Positions 1-5,651 of a stretch of 5,651 bases of DNA are shown in pieces; position 1 is the stretch's first letter; each line of letters begins with the position of its first letter. Below the pieces are notes generated by a model, which saw only the letters and a program-made list of their open reading frames with translations, ran no database searches and had not been told where the DNA came from. The position numbers and the translations under genes are program-made. The stretch is from Acidobacteriota bacterium (GTDB lineage Bacteria > Acidobacteriota > Vicinamibacteria > Vicinamibacterales > SCN-69-37): NCBI GenBank assembly GCA_024653875.1, contig JANLHE010000183.1:1-5651 (forward strand). Direction: 5' to 3'.

Positions 1-659
1 AGCGCGCGCACCTTCTTCATGTCTTCCCAGACGTCGCGTTTGCGATCGGGACTGCGAAGCAGGTACGCGGGATGGAAGGTGGGAATCAGCGCGGCCCCCC
101 GGTACTCGTGCACCACGCCGCGGATCCGGGAGATCGGCGCGTCCGTGCGCAGCAGCGCGTGCGCCGCGAACGTCCCCAGGGCCACGATCACCCGCGGCCG
201 GATGATGTCGATTTGCCGCGACAGGAACGGCTCGCACGTGGCCACCTCGTCGGGCTCCGGGTTGCGGTTCGCGGGCGGGCGGCACTTGATGACGTTGGCG
301 ATGTACACGTCCTCGCGCCGCAGGCCAATCGCTTCGATGATCTTCGTGAGCAGCTGGCCCGCGCGCCCCACGAACGGCACGCCCTGAATGTCTTCTTCCG
401 ACCCGGGCGCTTCACCCACGAACATCAGCTCCGCGTTCGGGTTGCCCACGCCAAAGACCACCTGCTGCCGCCCGAGCGTGTGGAGCTTGCAGCGTGTGCA
501 GTCCCCGATGTGCGTCCGCAACGCGGCGAGCGCCTCGGCCCCGGCAGCGGATGGCGCCGGCTGGGCGCCGCGCGTCCGCCACGCCGGGTCGGTGGTCACG
601 CCGGCCACGCCAAGGTCGCGGTAGTACTTCAGGTGCTCGCGGGCGTCGCGATCGCTCAT
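1..659 (-). CDS. udg: Uracil-DNA glycosylase, family 4 (Fe-S type), 3' end cut by window edge
   Basis: This enzyme removes uracil (from cytosine deamination or dUMP misincorporation) from DNA and so starts base excision repair in the cytoplasm. Reading the minus strand from the ATG at 659-657 gives 219 open codons with no stop before the edge; by family length only a short C-terminal tail should be missing. Four cysteines fit the family 4 [4Fe-4S] ligands: C54 and C57 (DCTRCKL), C126 (KCRPPANRNPEP) and C142. The uracil-pocket motif is GEAPGSEED (82-90), not the GQDPYH of family 1, followed by PFVGRAGQLL (95-104). The second active-site motif is HPAYLLR (196-202). About 45 residues precede the first cysteine: a charged stretch, then an Ala/Pro-rich linker. 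The start overlaps the coaBC stop as ATGA and has no visible Shine-Dalgarno, so coupled translation is likely. Family assignment is firm. Whether it is type a or b cannot be settled by eye, but the cysteine and motif pattern favours the classical thermophile-type UDGa. Confidence 0.93.
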   Translation of the reverse strand, partial: MSDRDAREHLKYYRDLGVAGVTTDPAWRTRGAQPAPSAAGAEALAALRTHIGDCTRCKLHTLGRQQVVFGVGNPNAELMFVGEAPGSEEDIQGVPFVGRAGQLLTKIIEAIGLRREDVYIANVIKCRPPANRNPEPDEVATCEPFLSRQIDIIRPRVIVALGTFAAHALLRTDAPISRIRGVVHEYRGAALIPTFHPAYLLRSPDRKRDVWEDMKKVRA

Positions 660-1873
660 GCGCGCGCCGCCGCCGTGAGCAGGGCTTCCACGCGATCGAG
701 AATCGCCGCCGCGACCGCCGGCTTCGACATCAGCGGCAGCGCCTCGTGGCCAGACGCGCCGACGAGCGTGACCTGATTGGTCTCCACGTCGAACCCCGCG
801 CCTTCGGCCGAGACGTCGTTGGCCACGATGAGGTCCACCTGCTTGCGGACGCGTTTCTCGGCGGCCCGGGCCACCGGCGGGCCGGTCTGGGCGGCAAAGC
901 CCACCAGGACCGGCATCGGCGCGCCGTGGCGCCGCCGGCCAAGGTCCGCCAGGATGTCGGCGGTCCGCTCAAGCGTGAGGGTCAGCGGTCCGCCCTTGTC
1001 GATCTTGTCCCCGTGCGCGCCACCGGCCGGCGTGTAGTCGGCGACGGCCGCCGCCATGATCACCACGGCGGCCTGCACCGCGCCCGCCATGACCGCCGCA
1101 TGCATCTCGGCCGCGCTCCGGACTCGCGTGAGCGTGGTCACCGCCGGCGGCTCCACGGGCGTGGGTCCGGCCACCAGGTGCACGGTCGCGCCGCGGCGCA
1201 TCGCCTCCTGCGCGATCGCGAATCCCATGCGGCCGCTGGAACGGTTGCCTAGATAGCGCACCGGATCGATGTCCTCGCGCGTGGGCCCCGCCGTCACGAG
1301 GAGATGGCACCCGGTCAGCGGGCCTGCCGGGCACACGACCCGGTGCACGGCCTCGGCGATTTCCTCGGGTTCGGCGAGCCGGCCCGTCCCGATCCAGCCG
1401 CAGGCCAGGTAACCCTCGCCCGGTTCCACCACGTGCACGCCGCGCGCGGTCAGGGTGGCGAGGTTCTCGCGCACGGCGGCATGCTCCCACATCACGGTGT
1501 TCATGGCCGGGGCGATGAGCAGGGGCGCGCGCGTCGCCAGGTAGAGCGCGCTGAGAAAGTCGTCGGCGATGCCGTGCGCGAACTTGCCGATCACGTTGGC
1601 GGTGGCGGGGGCCACGACCAGCGCGCGCATCTCGGTGGCCAGGGCGATGTGTTCGATGTCGGCGTTCATGCCCGCCGCCCACTGCGAGGTGATGACGGGG
1701 CGCCGGGTGATGGCTTCGAAGGTCAGGGGCCCGATGAACTTGCGGGCATGCCGGGTCAGAATCGCCTGGACGCGATACCCGCGTTTCTGCAGCAGCCGCG
1801 CGACCTCGACGGCCTTGTAGGCGCCGATGCCGCCGGACACGCCCAGCCCGATGAGGGGCTCGCCGGCAGACAT
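656..1873 (-). CDS. coaBC: Bifunctional phosphopantothenoylcysteine decarboxylase / phosphopantothenate-cysteine ligase
   Basis: CoaBC performs two consecutive steps of coenzyme A synthesis: the CoaB half joins 4'-phosphopantothenate to cysteine using CTP, and the CoaC half decarboxylates the product with FMN to 4'-phosphopantetheine. The protein is 405 residues, close to the usual ~400. CoaC domain (about 1-180): GVSGGIGAYKA (11-21), active-site His75 in IEHIALA, PAMNTVMW with Asn125 (122-129), and the redox Cys158 in GYLACGWIGTGR. CoaB domain (about 185-400): TAGPTREDIDPVRYLGN ending at Asn210, then RSSGRMG (211-217), AAAVADY (274-280) and Lys290 in DKIDK, the counterpart of the ligase lysine in E. 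coli. ANDVS (351-355) is also present. One departure is FAAQT at 326-330, where E. coli has FAAET. The ATG start is 6 bases after the rpoZ stop; the sequence AGG, inside and just after the rpoZ TAG, is a weak ribosome site 5 bases upstream. The gene ends in an ATGA overlap with udg. Identity is clear. Confidence 0.97.
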   Translation of the reverse strand: MSAGEPLIGLGVSGGIGAYKAVEVARLLQKRGYRVQAILTRHARKFIGPLTFEAITRRPVITSQWAAGMNADIEHIALATEMRALVVAPATANVIGKFAHGIADDFLSALYLATRAPLLIAPAMNTVMWEHAAVRENLATLTARGVHVVEPGEGYLACGWIGTGRLAEPEEIAEAVHRVVCPAGPLTGCHLLVTAGPTREDIDPVRYLGNRSSGRMGFAIAQEAMRRGATVHLVAGPTPVEPPAVTTLTRVRSAAEMHAAVMAGAVQAAVVIMAAAVADYTPAGGAHGDKIDKGGPLTLTLERTADILADLGRRRHGAPMPVLVGFAAQTGPPVARAAEKRVRKQVDLIVANDVSAEGAGFDVETNQVTLVGASGHEALPLMSKPAVAAAILDRVEALLTAAARA

Positions 1874-1878
1874 GGGAA

Positions 1879-1882
1879 CCTA
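1879..1882 (-). promoter_or_regulatory. Weak coaBC ribosome site merged with the rpoZ stop codon
   Basis: The rpoZ stop TAG followed by G gives an AGG core five bases before the coaBC ATG. The site is weak, so ribosomes terminating on rpoZ probably contribute to coaBC translation. Confidence 0.45.
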
Positions 1883-2068
1883 CTCGACGGGCAGATCGAC
1901 GCGGGGCACCGCGCCCGACGCCACTTCCTGCTGCGCCCGGCGCGCGGGCTGGGCCGAGCCTTCGACCTTGGGCAGGCAGCCGCGCAGCAACTGGTGCGCG
2001 CGGGCTGACGCGATCGTCACGAACTCGAAGCGGCTCTCGGGACGGTTGATCTTCGGGGATTCACTCAT
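1880..2068 (-). CDS. rpoZ: DNA-directed RNA polymerase subunit omega
   Basis: Omega is the small subunit that wraps the C-terminal region of beta-prime and helps assemble core RNA polymerase. The product has 62 residues, shorter than the ~90 of E. coli and close to compact omegas such as that of Bacillus. The conserved core is SRFEFVTIASARAHQLLRGC (12-31), matching the NRFDLVLVAARRARQ helix region of E. coli omega. AQQEVASGAV (45-54) corresponds to ALREIEEGLI. The N-terminus (MSESPKINRPE) lacks the MARV-type beginning that contributes to ppGpp site 1 in E. coli. The ATG start is supported by an AGGAG five bases upstream, the clearest ribosome site in the lower half of the operon. The position between gmk and coaBC is the classical context for rpoZ and raises confidence, since a protein this short is otherwise easy to miscall. 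The region 32-44 is the least conserved part by eye. Confidence 0.92.
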   Translation of the reverse strand: MSESPKINRPESRFEFVTIASARAHQLLRGCLPKVEGSAQPARRAQQEVASGAVPRVDLPVE

Positions 2069-2073
2069 GGGGA

Positions 2074-2078
2074 CTCCT
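2074..2078 (-). promoter_or_regulatory. Ribosome binding site of rpoZ
   Basis: AGGAG on the minus strand ends five bases before the rpoZ ATG, inside the 23-base gmk-rpoZ gap. It supports the chosen start of this very short gene. Confidence 0.8.
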
Positions 2079-2091
2079 GGAACTCTCTATT

Positions 2092-2736
2092 CTACTCCGT
2101 CCGGCCGGCCGGCTTCCGGAATGTCTCGATAATGGGCTGAATCGCCGCGCGGCGCCGGACCAGCCGGGCCCGTTCCGCCACCACGATACCGGCCAGTTCG
2201 CCCACGCACCGCTCCAGCAGGTCGTTCACGACGACGTAGTCATAGGCCTCGACGGCATCCACTTCCCGCCGGGCCGTCTCCAGGCGCCGGACCATCGCGG
2301 CCTCCGGGTCCTTGCTGCGCTTGCGCAGGCGCTGCTCCAGCACCTCAAACGACGGAGGCAGCATGAAGATGGCCACGGTCTGCGGCAACCGTTCACGGAC
2401 CTGCCGCGCGCCCTGCACGTCAATGACCAGCACCAGATCCTCGCCGGCCGTCAGCCGCGCCCAGGTCTCGTCGCGCCCGGTCCCGTAGTAGTGGCCGAAC
2501 ACGTCCGCCCACTCGAGAAACGCGTCGCGGGCGATCATCGCCTCGAACTCGTCCCGGCCGATGAAGTTGTAATCGACGCCGTGCTCTTCACCGGGGCGCG
2601 CGGCGCGCGACGTGTACGACCGCGACATGCGCAGTCCCGGCAGCACCTGCACCAACTGCTCCACCACCGTGGTCTTGCCGGCGGCGCTTGGCGCGGAGAC
2701 GACAAACAACAGCCCGCTGGGCGTGTCACTCAACAT
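2092..2736 (-). CDS. gmk: Guanylate kinase
   Basis: Guanylate kinase phosphorylates GMP (and dGMP) to GDP with ATP in the cytoplasm, an essential step in GTP supply. The 214 residues match the usual ~205. The P-loop is SAPSAAGKTT (14-23), as in E. coli SAPSGAGKSS but with Ala18 for Gly. The GMP-binding domain shows SRSYTSRAARPGEEHG (38-53) with Arg44, Arg47 and Glu50, then Tyr56 in VDYNFI. The next block is FLEWADVFGHYYGT, which binds the guanine, followed by the beta-strand motif VLVIDVQGARQV. The lid region contains LRKRSKDPEAAMVRRL, with the expected R-x-x-x-R arginines, and VVNDLLE follows near the end. The ATG at 2736-2734 overlaps the end of yicC by 11 bases; a weak AGG lies six bases upstream. 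A TTG directly after the ATG is an alternative start that would shorten the protein by one residue. gmk beside rpoZ is an old and widespread arrangement. Confidence 0.97.
   Translation of the reverse strand: MLSDTPSGLLFVVSAPSAAGKTTVVEQLVQVLPGLRMSRSYTSRAARPGEEHGVDYNFIGRDEFEAMIARDAFLEWADVFGHYYGTGRDETWARLTAGEDLVLVIDVQGARQVRERLPQTVAIFMLPPSFEVLEQRLRKRSKDPEAAMVRRLETARREVDAVEAYDYVVVNDLLERCVGELAGIVVAERARLVRRRAAIQPIIETFRKPAGRTE
2100..2120 (-). other. Short inverted repeat at the 3' end of gmk
   Basis: TCCGG and CCGGA arms (2100-2104 and 2116-2120) flank an 11-base loop. The overlapping 12-mer CCGGCCGGCCGG (2101-2112) is itself a perfect palindrome. The structure sits in the last gmk codons (KPAGR), just before the rpoZ leader. 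No T-run follows, so it is not an intrinsic terminator. Any role in RNA stability or rpoZ translation is speculative; GC-rich coding sequence produces such repeats by chance. Confidence 0.3.
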
Positions 2737-3613
2737 TCTGCACCTGCTCGCGCACGCGCTCGAGTTCGGCTTTCGCGCCTACCACCAGTTCGGTGGCCTT
2801 GAGCCCTTCGGCCTTCGACCCGATGGTGTTGATCTCACGGTTCATTTCCTGCACCAGAAAGTCCAGCTTGCGGCCGCACGGCTCCGGCCCGGCGGCCAGT
2901 TGCCGCCAGTGTTCCACATGCCCGCGCATCCGCGAAATCTCTTCGTGGATATCGGATCGCGCCACGAACCGCACCACTTCCTGCGTCACGGCGGCCGGAT
3001 CCAGCTGCACATCCGCGGGGAGCGCGGCCAGCCGCTCCCGCAGCCGGGCGTCCAGGGCGGCCTGCCCGTGCGCCGCCTCGCGCTCCACCGCCTCGACAAA
3101 CGCCAGCAGCGTGCCGAGCCGCGCGTCGACGTCCGCCGAGAGGAAGCGGCCCTCCGTCCCGCGCATCACCACCAGCGCATCCAGCGCCTCGCCGAGCACC
3201 AGTTCCACCAGCGCGGCGGCGCCCGCGCCGACGCCGTCGGGCGCGTCCGCGGTGCGCACCTCCAGCACGTGCGGGATGCGGCACAGATCCGACGCCGACA
3301 GCGCGCCGGCGACCAGGCCCTGCGCGCGCGCGCGATCCACCACGGCGTGCACCTGGGCGAGCAGGTGCTCGTTCAGCACCACCTCGCGCAACGTCTCCTC
3401 CGCCTGCGCCCACGCCAGCACCACCTCGACACGCCCGCGCGTCACGCGCTGCTGCACCAGCGCCTTGAGGCGTGATTCCAGGGCCCCCAGCGCCCCCGGC
3501 ATCTTGAGCTGCACGTCCAGAAAGCGGTGGTTGACGGACTTGATCGTCACGCTCACCTGTTGTCCCGCGTCCTCGCGGCTGACCGACGCAAACCCGGTCA
3601 TCGATCGAATCAC
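2726..3613 (-). CDS. yicC: YicC/YloC family endoribonuclease
   Basis: The product belongs to the YicC/YloC family, long called 'stress-induced protein' and more recently described as an endoribonuclease involved in RNA turnover. That function is established for other members and only inferred here. The 295 residues compare with 287 in E. coli. The family hallmarks are all present: IRSMTGFAS at the very N-terminus, KSVNHRFLDVQLKMP (25-39), RGRVEV (59-64), the conserved C-terminal block DIHEEISRMRGHVEHW (221-236), GRKLDFLVQEMNREIN (247-262), TIGSKAEG (263-270) and the closing REQVQNVE. The start is GTG, not ATG: it puts IRSMTGF at the correct distance, it is preceded by GGGAGGA, and it forms a GTGA overlap with the msbA stop. 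An ATG four codons downstream would remove part of the conserved N-terminus. The middle (about 100-200) is Ala/Leu-rich, probably helical and variable. The 3' end overlaps gmk by 11 bases. Confidence 0.95.
   Translation of the reverse strand: MIRSMTGFASVSREDAGQQVSVTIKSVNHRFLDVQLKMPGALGALESRLKALVQQRVTRGRVEVVLAWAQAEETLREVVLNEHLLAQVHAVVDRARAQGLVAGALSASDLCRIPHVLEVRTADAPDGVGAGAAALVELVLGEALDALVVMRGTEGRFLSADVDARLGTLLAFVEAVEREAAHGQAALDARLRERLAALPADVQLDPAAVTQEVVRFVARSDIHEEISRMRGHVEHWRQLAAGPEPCGRKLDFLVQEMNREINTIGSKAEGLKATELVVGAKAELERVREQVQNVE
2741..2745 (-). promoter_or_regulatory. Weak gmk ribosome site inside yicC
   Basis: AGGTG in the last yicC codons lies four bases before the gmk ATG (six from its AGG core). 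It is a modest match that supports the ATG over the adjacent TTG. Confidence 0.4.
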
Positions 3614-5358
3614 TGGTCCTCCCGATCTCGTTCGTCCATCATCTGCAGCGCGTGGAGCCGCGCGTACACGCCACCGGGCCGATCGATCAGCGTCTCGTGC
3701 GTGCCAAGCTCGGCCACCTCGCCGTTCTCGAGCGCCACGATCAGATCGGCGTGGCGCACCGTCGATAACCGGTGCGCAATCACGAACGTCGTCCGATCCC
3801 GCATCAGGTTGACAAGGGCGGCCTGCACGGCCTGCTCCGATTCGGAGTCCAGCGCGGACGTCGCCTCGTCGAGGACCAGGATGGGCGACCGCGTGAGGAT
3901 GGCGCGCGCGATGGCAAGCCGTTGCCGCTGTCCGCCCGACAGGCGCTGGCCGCGCTCGCCAATCCGCGCGTCGTACCCGCCGTCGAGATGCAGGATGAAG
4001 TCATCAGCATGCGCCGCGCGCGCCGCGTCCTGGATGGCCTCGCGCGACGCGCCAGGGGCGCCATACGCGATGTTCCCCGCGATCGTGTCGTCGAAGAGCA
4101 CGTTTTCCTGGGTCACGAGCGCAATCTGTTCGCGCAGCGACGCGAGCGTCACATCGCGGATGTCCACACCGTCAATCAACACCCCGCCGTCGGTGGCGTC
4201 GTAAAAGCGCGGAATCAGGTTCACCAGAGTGGTTTTGCCCGCGCCGCTCAGGCCGACAATCGCGACCACCTGCCCGGCCCGCGCCGTGAACGAGACGTGC
4301 CGCAGGATGTGCGTCGCCGGCGCATCGTCGTACGCGAACCCGACGTCACGAAACTCCACCGTGGACGTGAGCGGAGCCATCGGCAGAGCACCCGGACGCT
4401 CCTTGACCTCGGAATGGGTGTCGAGCATCTCGAAGATGCGCTGCGACGCCGCGATGGCCTGCTGGAGGCCGGCATTGACACGGCTGAGTTTCTTGATGGG
4501 ACCGTAGAGTTGGAAGGCCGCGAAGAGGAAGGACCCGAAATCTCCGGGCGTGATCTCGTTCTTCGTAATCTTGATCGACGCATACCACAGCGCACCTGCC
4601 GCGCCGATCCCGCCGATGAACTCCATCAACGGCGGCAACGCCGACATGGCTGCCGTGATGCGCATGTTCGTGCGATAGAGCGACTGGGCCACCGCGGCGA
4701 ATCGCGTGCCTTCGCGCGCCTCCGCGCGGAAGGCCTTCACGATGCGGTGACCGGTCAGCCCCTCGGTGGCGACGTGGGTGAGGTGTTCGATCTGCTCCTG
4801 GCCCCGGCGAGTCGTCGCGCGAACGCGCTGTCCGAGCCGAACAAGCGGATAGACCACCAGGGGAACCGTGGCCACGCAAATCACGGCAAGATCGGAATCG
4901 AGGTAAAAGAGGTACCCGGCCAGTCCGAGCACGGTGACGGACTCGCGAATCAGGTCGGCGACCGTCTCTGAGGCGGCGCGCTGCACCTGGCTGACGTCAT
5001 TCGTGATCCGCGACACAAGTTGGCCGGATGTCCGCCGCGAGAAAAACGCCGCGGACTGGTTCAGGATGTGTTGATACAACTGATCGCGCAGGTCCCGGAC
5101 GACGCGGTGTCCGACATCTGTCATCAGATAGCCGGACACGTACGCACCCACGCCCTTGATTGCGAAGGCCCCGAGCAGGGCGATGGCAATCCAGCCAACC
5201 GAGCCGGGGGTGTCCACCAGGACGTCGTCGACGACGTACTTGACGAGGCGGGCGACCAGCAGGACGCCGGCGGCCTCGACCAGCATCGCCACGACTGCCA
5301 GCGCCATGCGGCTCCGGAAGGGCGCGGCGTACCCGAGCAGGCGCCGGAACTCGTTCAC
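3610..5358 (-). CDS. msbA: ABC exporter half-transporter, MsbA-like (lipid/glycolipid flippase)
   Basis: This is a fused permease-ATPase half-transporter of the inner membrane that should work as a homodimer. MsbA relatives flip lipid A-core or other lipids; that substrate is inferred. Starting at the GTG at 5358 gives 582 residues, the typical MsbA length. The membrane domain (about 1-310) shows hydrophobic segments near 18-38, 55-77, 138-158, 159-177, 244-262 and 272-288. The ATPase domain contains Walker A GLSGAGKTT (369-377), the Q-loop at Gln417 (VTQENVLFDDT), signature LSGGQRQR (473-480), Walker B ILVLDEAT with catalytic Glu498, the D-loop SALD and the H-loop His529. All catalytic residues are present. 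The region FQLYGPIKKLSRVNAGLQQ (283-300 and beyond) resembles MsbA coupling sequence. The GTG start has AGGA seven bases upstream and overlaps the galE stop as GTGA; an ATG 15 codons further upstream would overlap galE by 49 bases. The alternative is another lipid or drug exporter of the same class. The family is certain, the msbA label less so. Confidence 0.85.
   Translation of the reverse strand: MNEFRRLLGYAAPFRSRMALAVVAMLVEAAGVLLVARLVKYVVDDVLVDTPGSVGWIAIALLGAFAIKGVGAYVSGYLMTDVGHRVVRDLRDQLYQHILNQSAAFFSRRTSGQLVSRITNDVSQVQRAASETVADLIRESVTVLGLAGYLFYLDSDLAVICVATVPLVVYPLVRLGQRVRATTRRGQEQIEHLTHVATEGLTGHRIVKAFRAEAREGTRFAAVAQSLYRTNMRITAAMSALPPLMEFIGGIGAAGALWYASIKITKNEITPGDFGSFLFAAFQLYGPIKKLSRVNAGLQQAIAASQRIFEMLDTHSEVKERPGALPMAPLTSTVEFRDVGFAYDDAPATHILRHVSFTARAGQVVAIVGLSGAGKTTLVNLIPRFYDATDGGVLIDGVDIRDVTLASLREQIALVTQENVLFDDTIAGNIAYGAPGASREAIQDAARAAHADDFILHLDGGYDARIGERGQRLSGGQRQRLAIARAILTRSPILVLDEATSALDSESEQAVQAALVNLMRDRTTFVIAHRLSTVRHADLIVALENGEVAELGTHETLIDRPGGVYARLHALQMMDERDREDQ
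3617..3623 (-). promoter_or_regulatory. Ribosome binding site deciding the yicC GTG start
   Basis: GGGAGGA lies inside the last msbA codons, three bases before the yicC GTG (counted from the GGAGG core, four). The ATG four codons later would be 16 bases from this core, too far, so the GTG start is preferred. Confidence 0.7.
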
Positions 5359-5651
5359 TCGGCGGTCCTGTAGCCCAGCGGGTGGGCCTGGTGCCAGGCC
5401 CATGCGGTGCGCACGATGGTATCGAGGTCGCCGTGGCGCGGCGTCCAGCCCAGCTCGGCGCGCGCCCGCGCGCTGCTGGCCACCAGGCGCGACGGGTCGC
5501 CGGCGCGGCGCGCGGCGATCGTGTGCGGCACCTCGCGGCCCGTGACCCGTGCCACCGCGGCCACCACCTCCCGGACGGACACGCCGTCGCCCATGCCGAG
5601 ATTGTAAGACGCGGACGGCGCGCCGGACTCCAGCGCGCGCAGCCCCGCCAC
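5355..5651 (-). CDS. galE: UDP-glucose 4-epimerase, C-terminal part (5' end outside window)
   Basis: The enzyme interconverts UDP-glucose and UDP-galactose (some relatives act on the N-acetyl forms) and supplies sugars for surface glycans. Only about the last 98 codons lie in the window, reading in from the right edge, so the NAD-binding Rossmann fold and the catalytic Ser/Tyr/Lys are not visible. The C-terminal substrate-binding part is highly typical: YNLGMGDGVSVREVV, then VTGREVPH, RRAGDPSRLVAS (the Arg-Arg-x-Gly-Asp that contacts UDP in GalE), a LGWTPR block, and the closing WAWHQAHPLGY, which matches the W-x-W-x-x-x-H-P-x-G-Y tail of E. coli GalE. The gene ends in GAGTGA, whose GTG starts msbA. 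The tail codons AGG ACC also supply the msbA ribosome site. Substrate preference (glucose or N-acetylglucosamine) cannot be read from this fragment. Confidence 0.92.
   Translation of the reverse strand: MAGLRALESGAPSASYNLGMGDGVSVREVVAAVARVTGREVPHTIAARRAGDPSRLVASSARARAELGWTPRHGDLDTIVRTAWAWHQAHPLGYRTAE
5366..5369 (-). promoter_or_regulatory. Ribosome binding site deciding the msbA GTG start
   Basis: AGGA within the last galE codons lies seven bases before the GTG that overlaps the galE stop. It favours this start over the ATG 15 codons upstream. Confidence 0.65.

Noticed and set aside
1..659. Plus-strand frames across 19-776 as genes at the left edge
   Set aside because: The minus strand here encodes a complete set of family 4 uracil-DNA glycosylase motifs, so the plus-strand frames are antisense shadows.
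2089..2127. Possible rpoZ promoter with TAGAAT (2089-2094) as the -10 element
   Set aside because: The only -35-like hexamer nearby, GAGACA, is 27 bases away and matches TTGACA at four of six positions. At the proper spacing the sequence is GGAAGC.
3322..3334. Alternating GC run (gcgcgcgcgcg) as possible Z-DNA or simple repeat
   Set aside because: It encodes part of the Ala/Arg-rich middle of YicC and is expected by chance in DNA of this base composition.
2612..4971. Long plus-strand open frames (for example 2688-3812 and 3772-4971) opposite yicC and msbA
   Set aside because: They are Arg/Ser/Ala-rich translations without recognisable motifs, lying exactly antisense to genes with complete family signatures. 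High GC third positions remove stop codons on the opposite strand.
5359..5403. ATG at 5403 as the msbA start, adding 15 residues
   Set aside because: It would overlap galE by 49 bases and add a Gly/Pro-rich stretch unlike the family. The GTG at 5358 has a ribosome site, a GTGA overlap and gives the usual length.

Overview
The window is GC-rich, with G/C-dominated third codon positions, and almost every base is coding. All seven genes lie on the minus strand, so transcription runs from right to left. The order in the direction of transcription is galE (3' part only) - msbA - yicC - gmk - rpoZ - coaBC - udg (nearly complete, running off the left edge). The only non-coding DNA is 23 bases between gmk and rpoZ and 6 bases between rpoZ and coaBC. 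No stretch of 300 bases lacks a gene. I see no tRNA, rRNA, mobile element, CRISPR array or intrinsic terminator.

The organism is a bacterium, probably with an outer membrane, since an MsbA-type lipid exporter and a sugar-nucleotide epimerase open the visible part. The core yicC-gmk-rpoZ-coaBC is a widespread bacterial housekeeping cluster (compare yloC-gmk-rpoZ-coaBC-priA in Bacillus). High GC, a short omega subunit of the 'SRFEFV...LLRGC' type and a family 4 uracil-DNA glycosylase after coaBC make me lean towards Acidobacteriota (a Vicinamibacteria-like lineage). That is an impression from protein character, not a demonstrated placement.

Right part (3610-5651): the C-terminal end of a UDP-glucose 4-epimerase, then a 582-residue ABC half-transporter. 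Both belong plausibly to envelope glycolipid synthesis and export. Middle (1880-3613): YicC family endoribonuclease, guanylate kinase and RNA polymerase omega, linking RNA turnover, GTP supply and transcription. Left part (1-1873): bifunctional CoaBC of coenzyme A synthesis and a [4Fe-4S] family 4 uracil-DNA glycosylase.

The genes are packed as one probable transcription unit. Three junctions are 4-base stop/start overlaps (GTGA, GTGA, ATGA) and one is an 11-base overlap, which suggests translational coupling. No convincing promoter is visible, so the operon promoter presumably lies upstream of galE or inside a gene. Nothing here looks like an undescribed system. The observations worth a second look concern gene order, start choice, and a few departures from family motifs.
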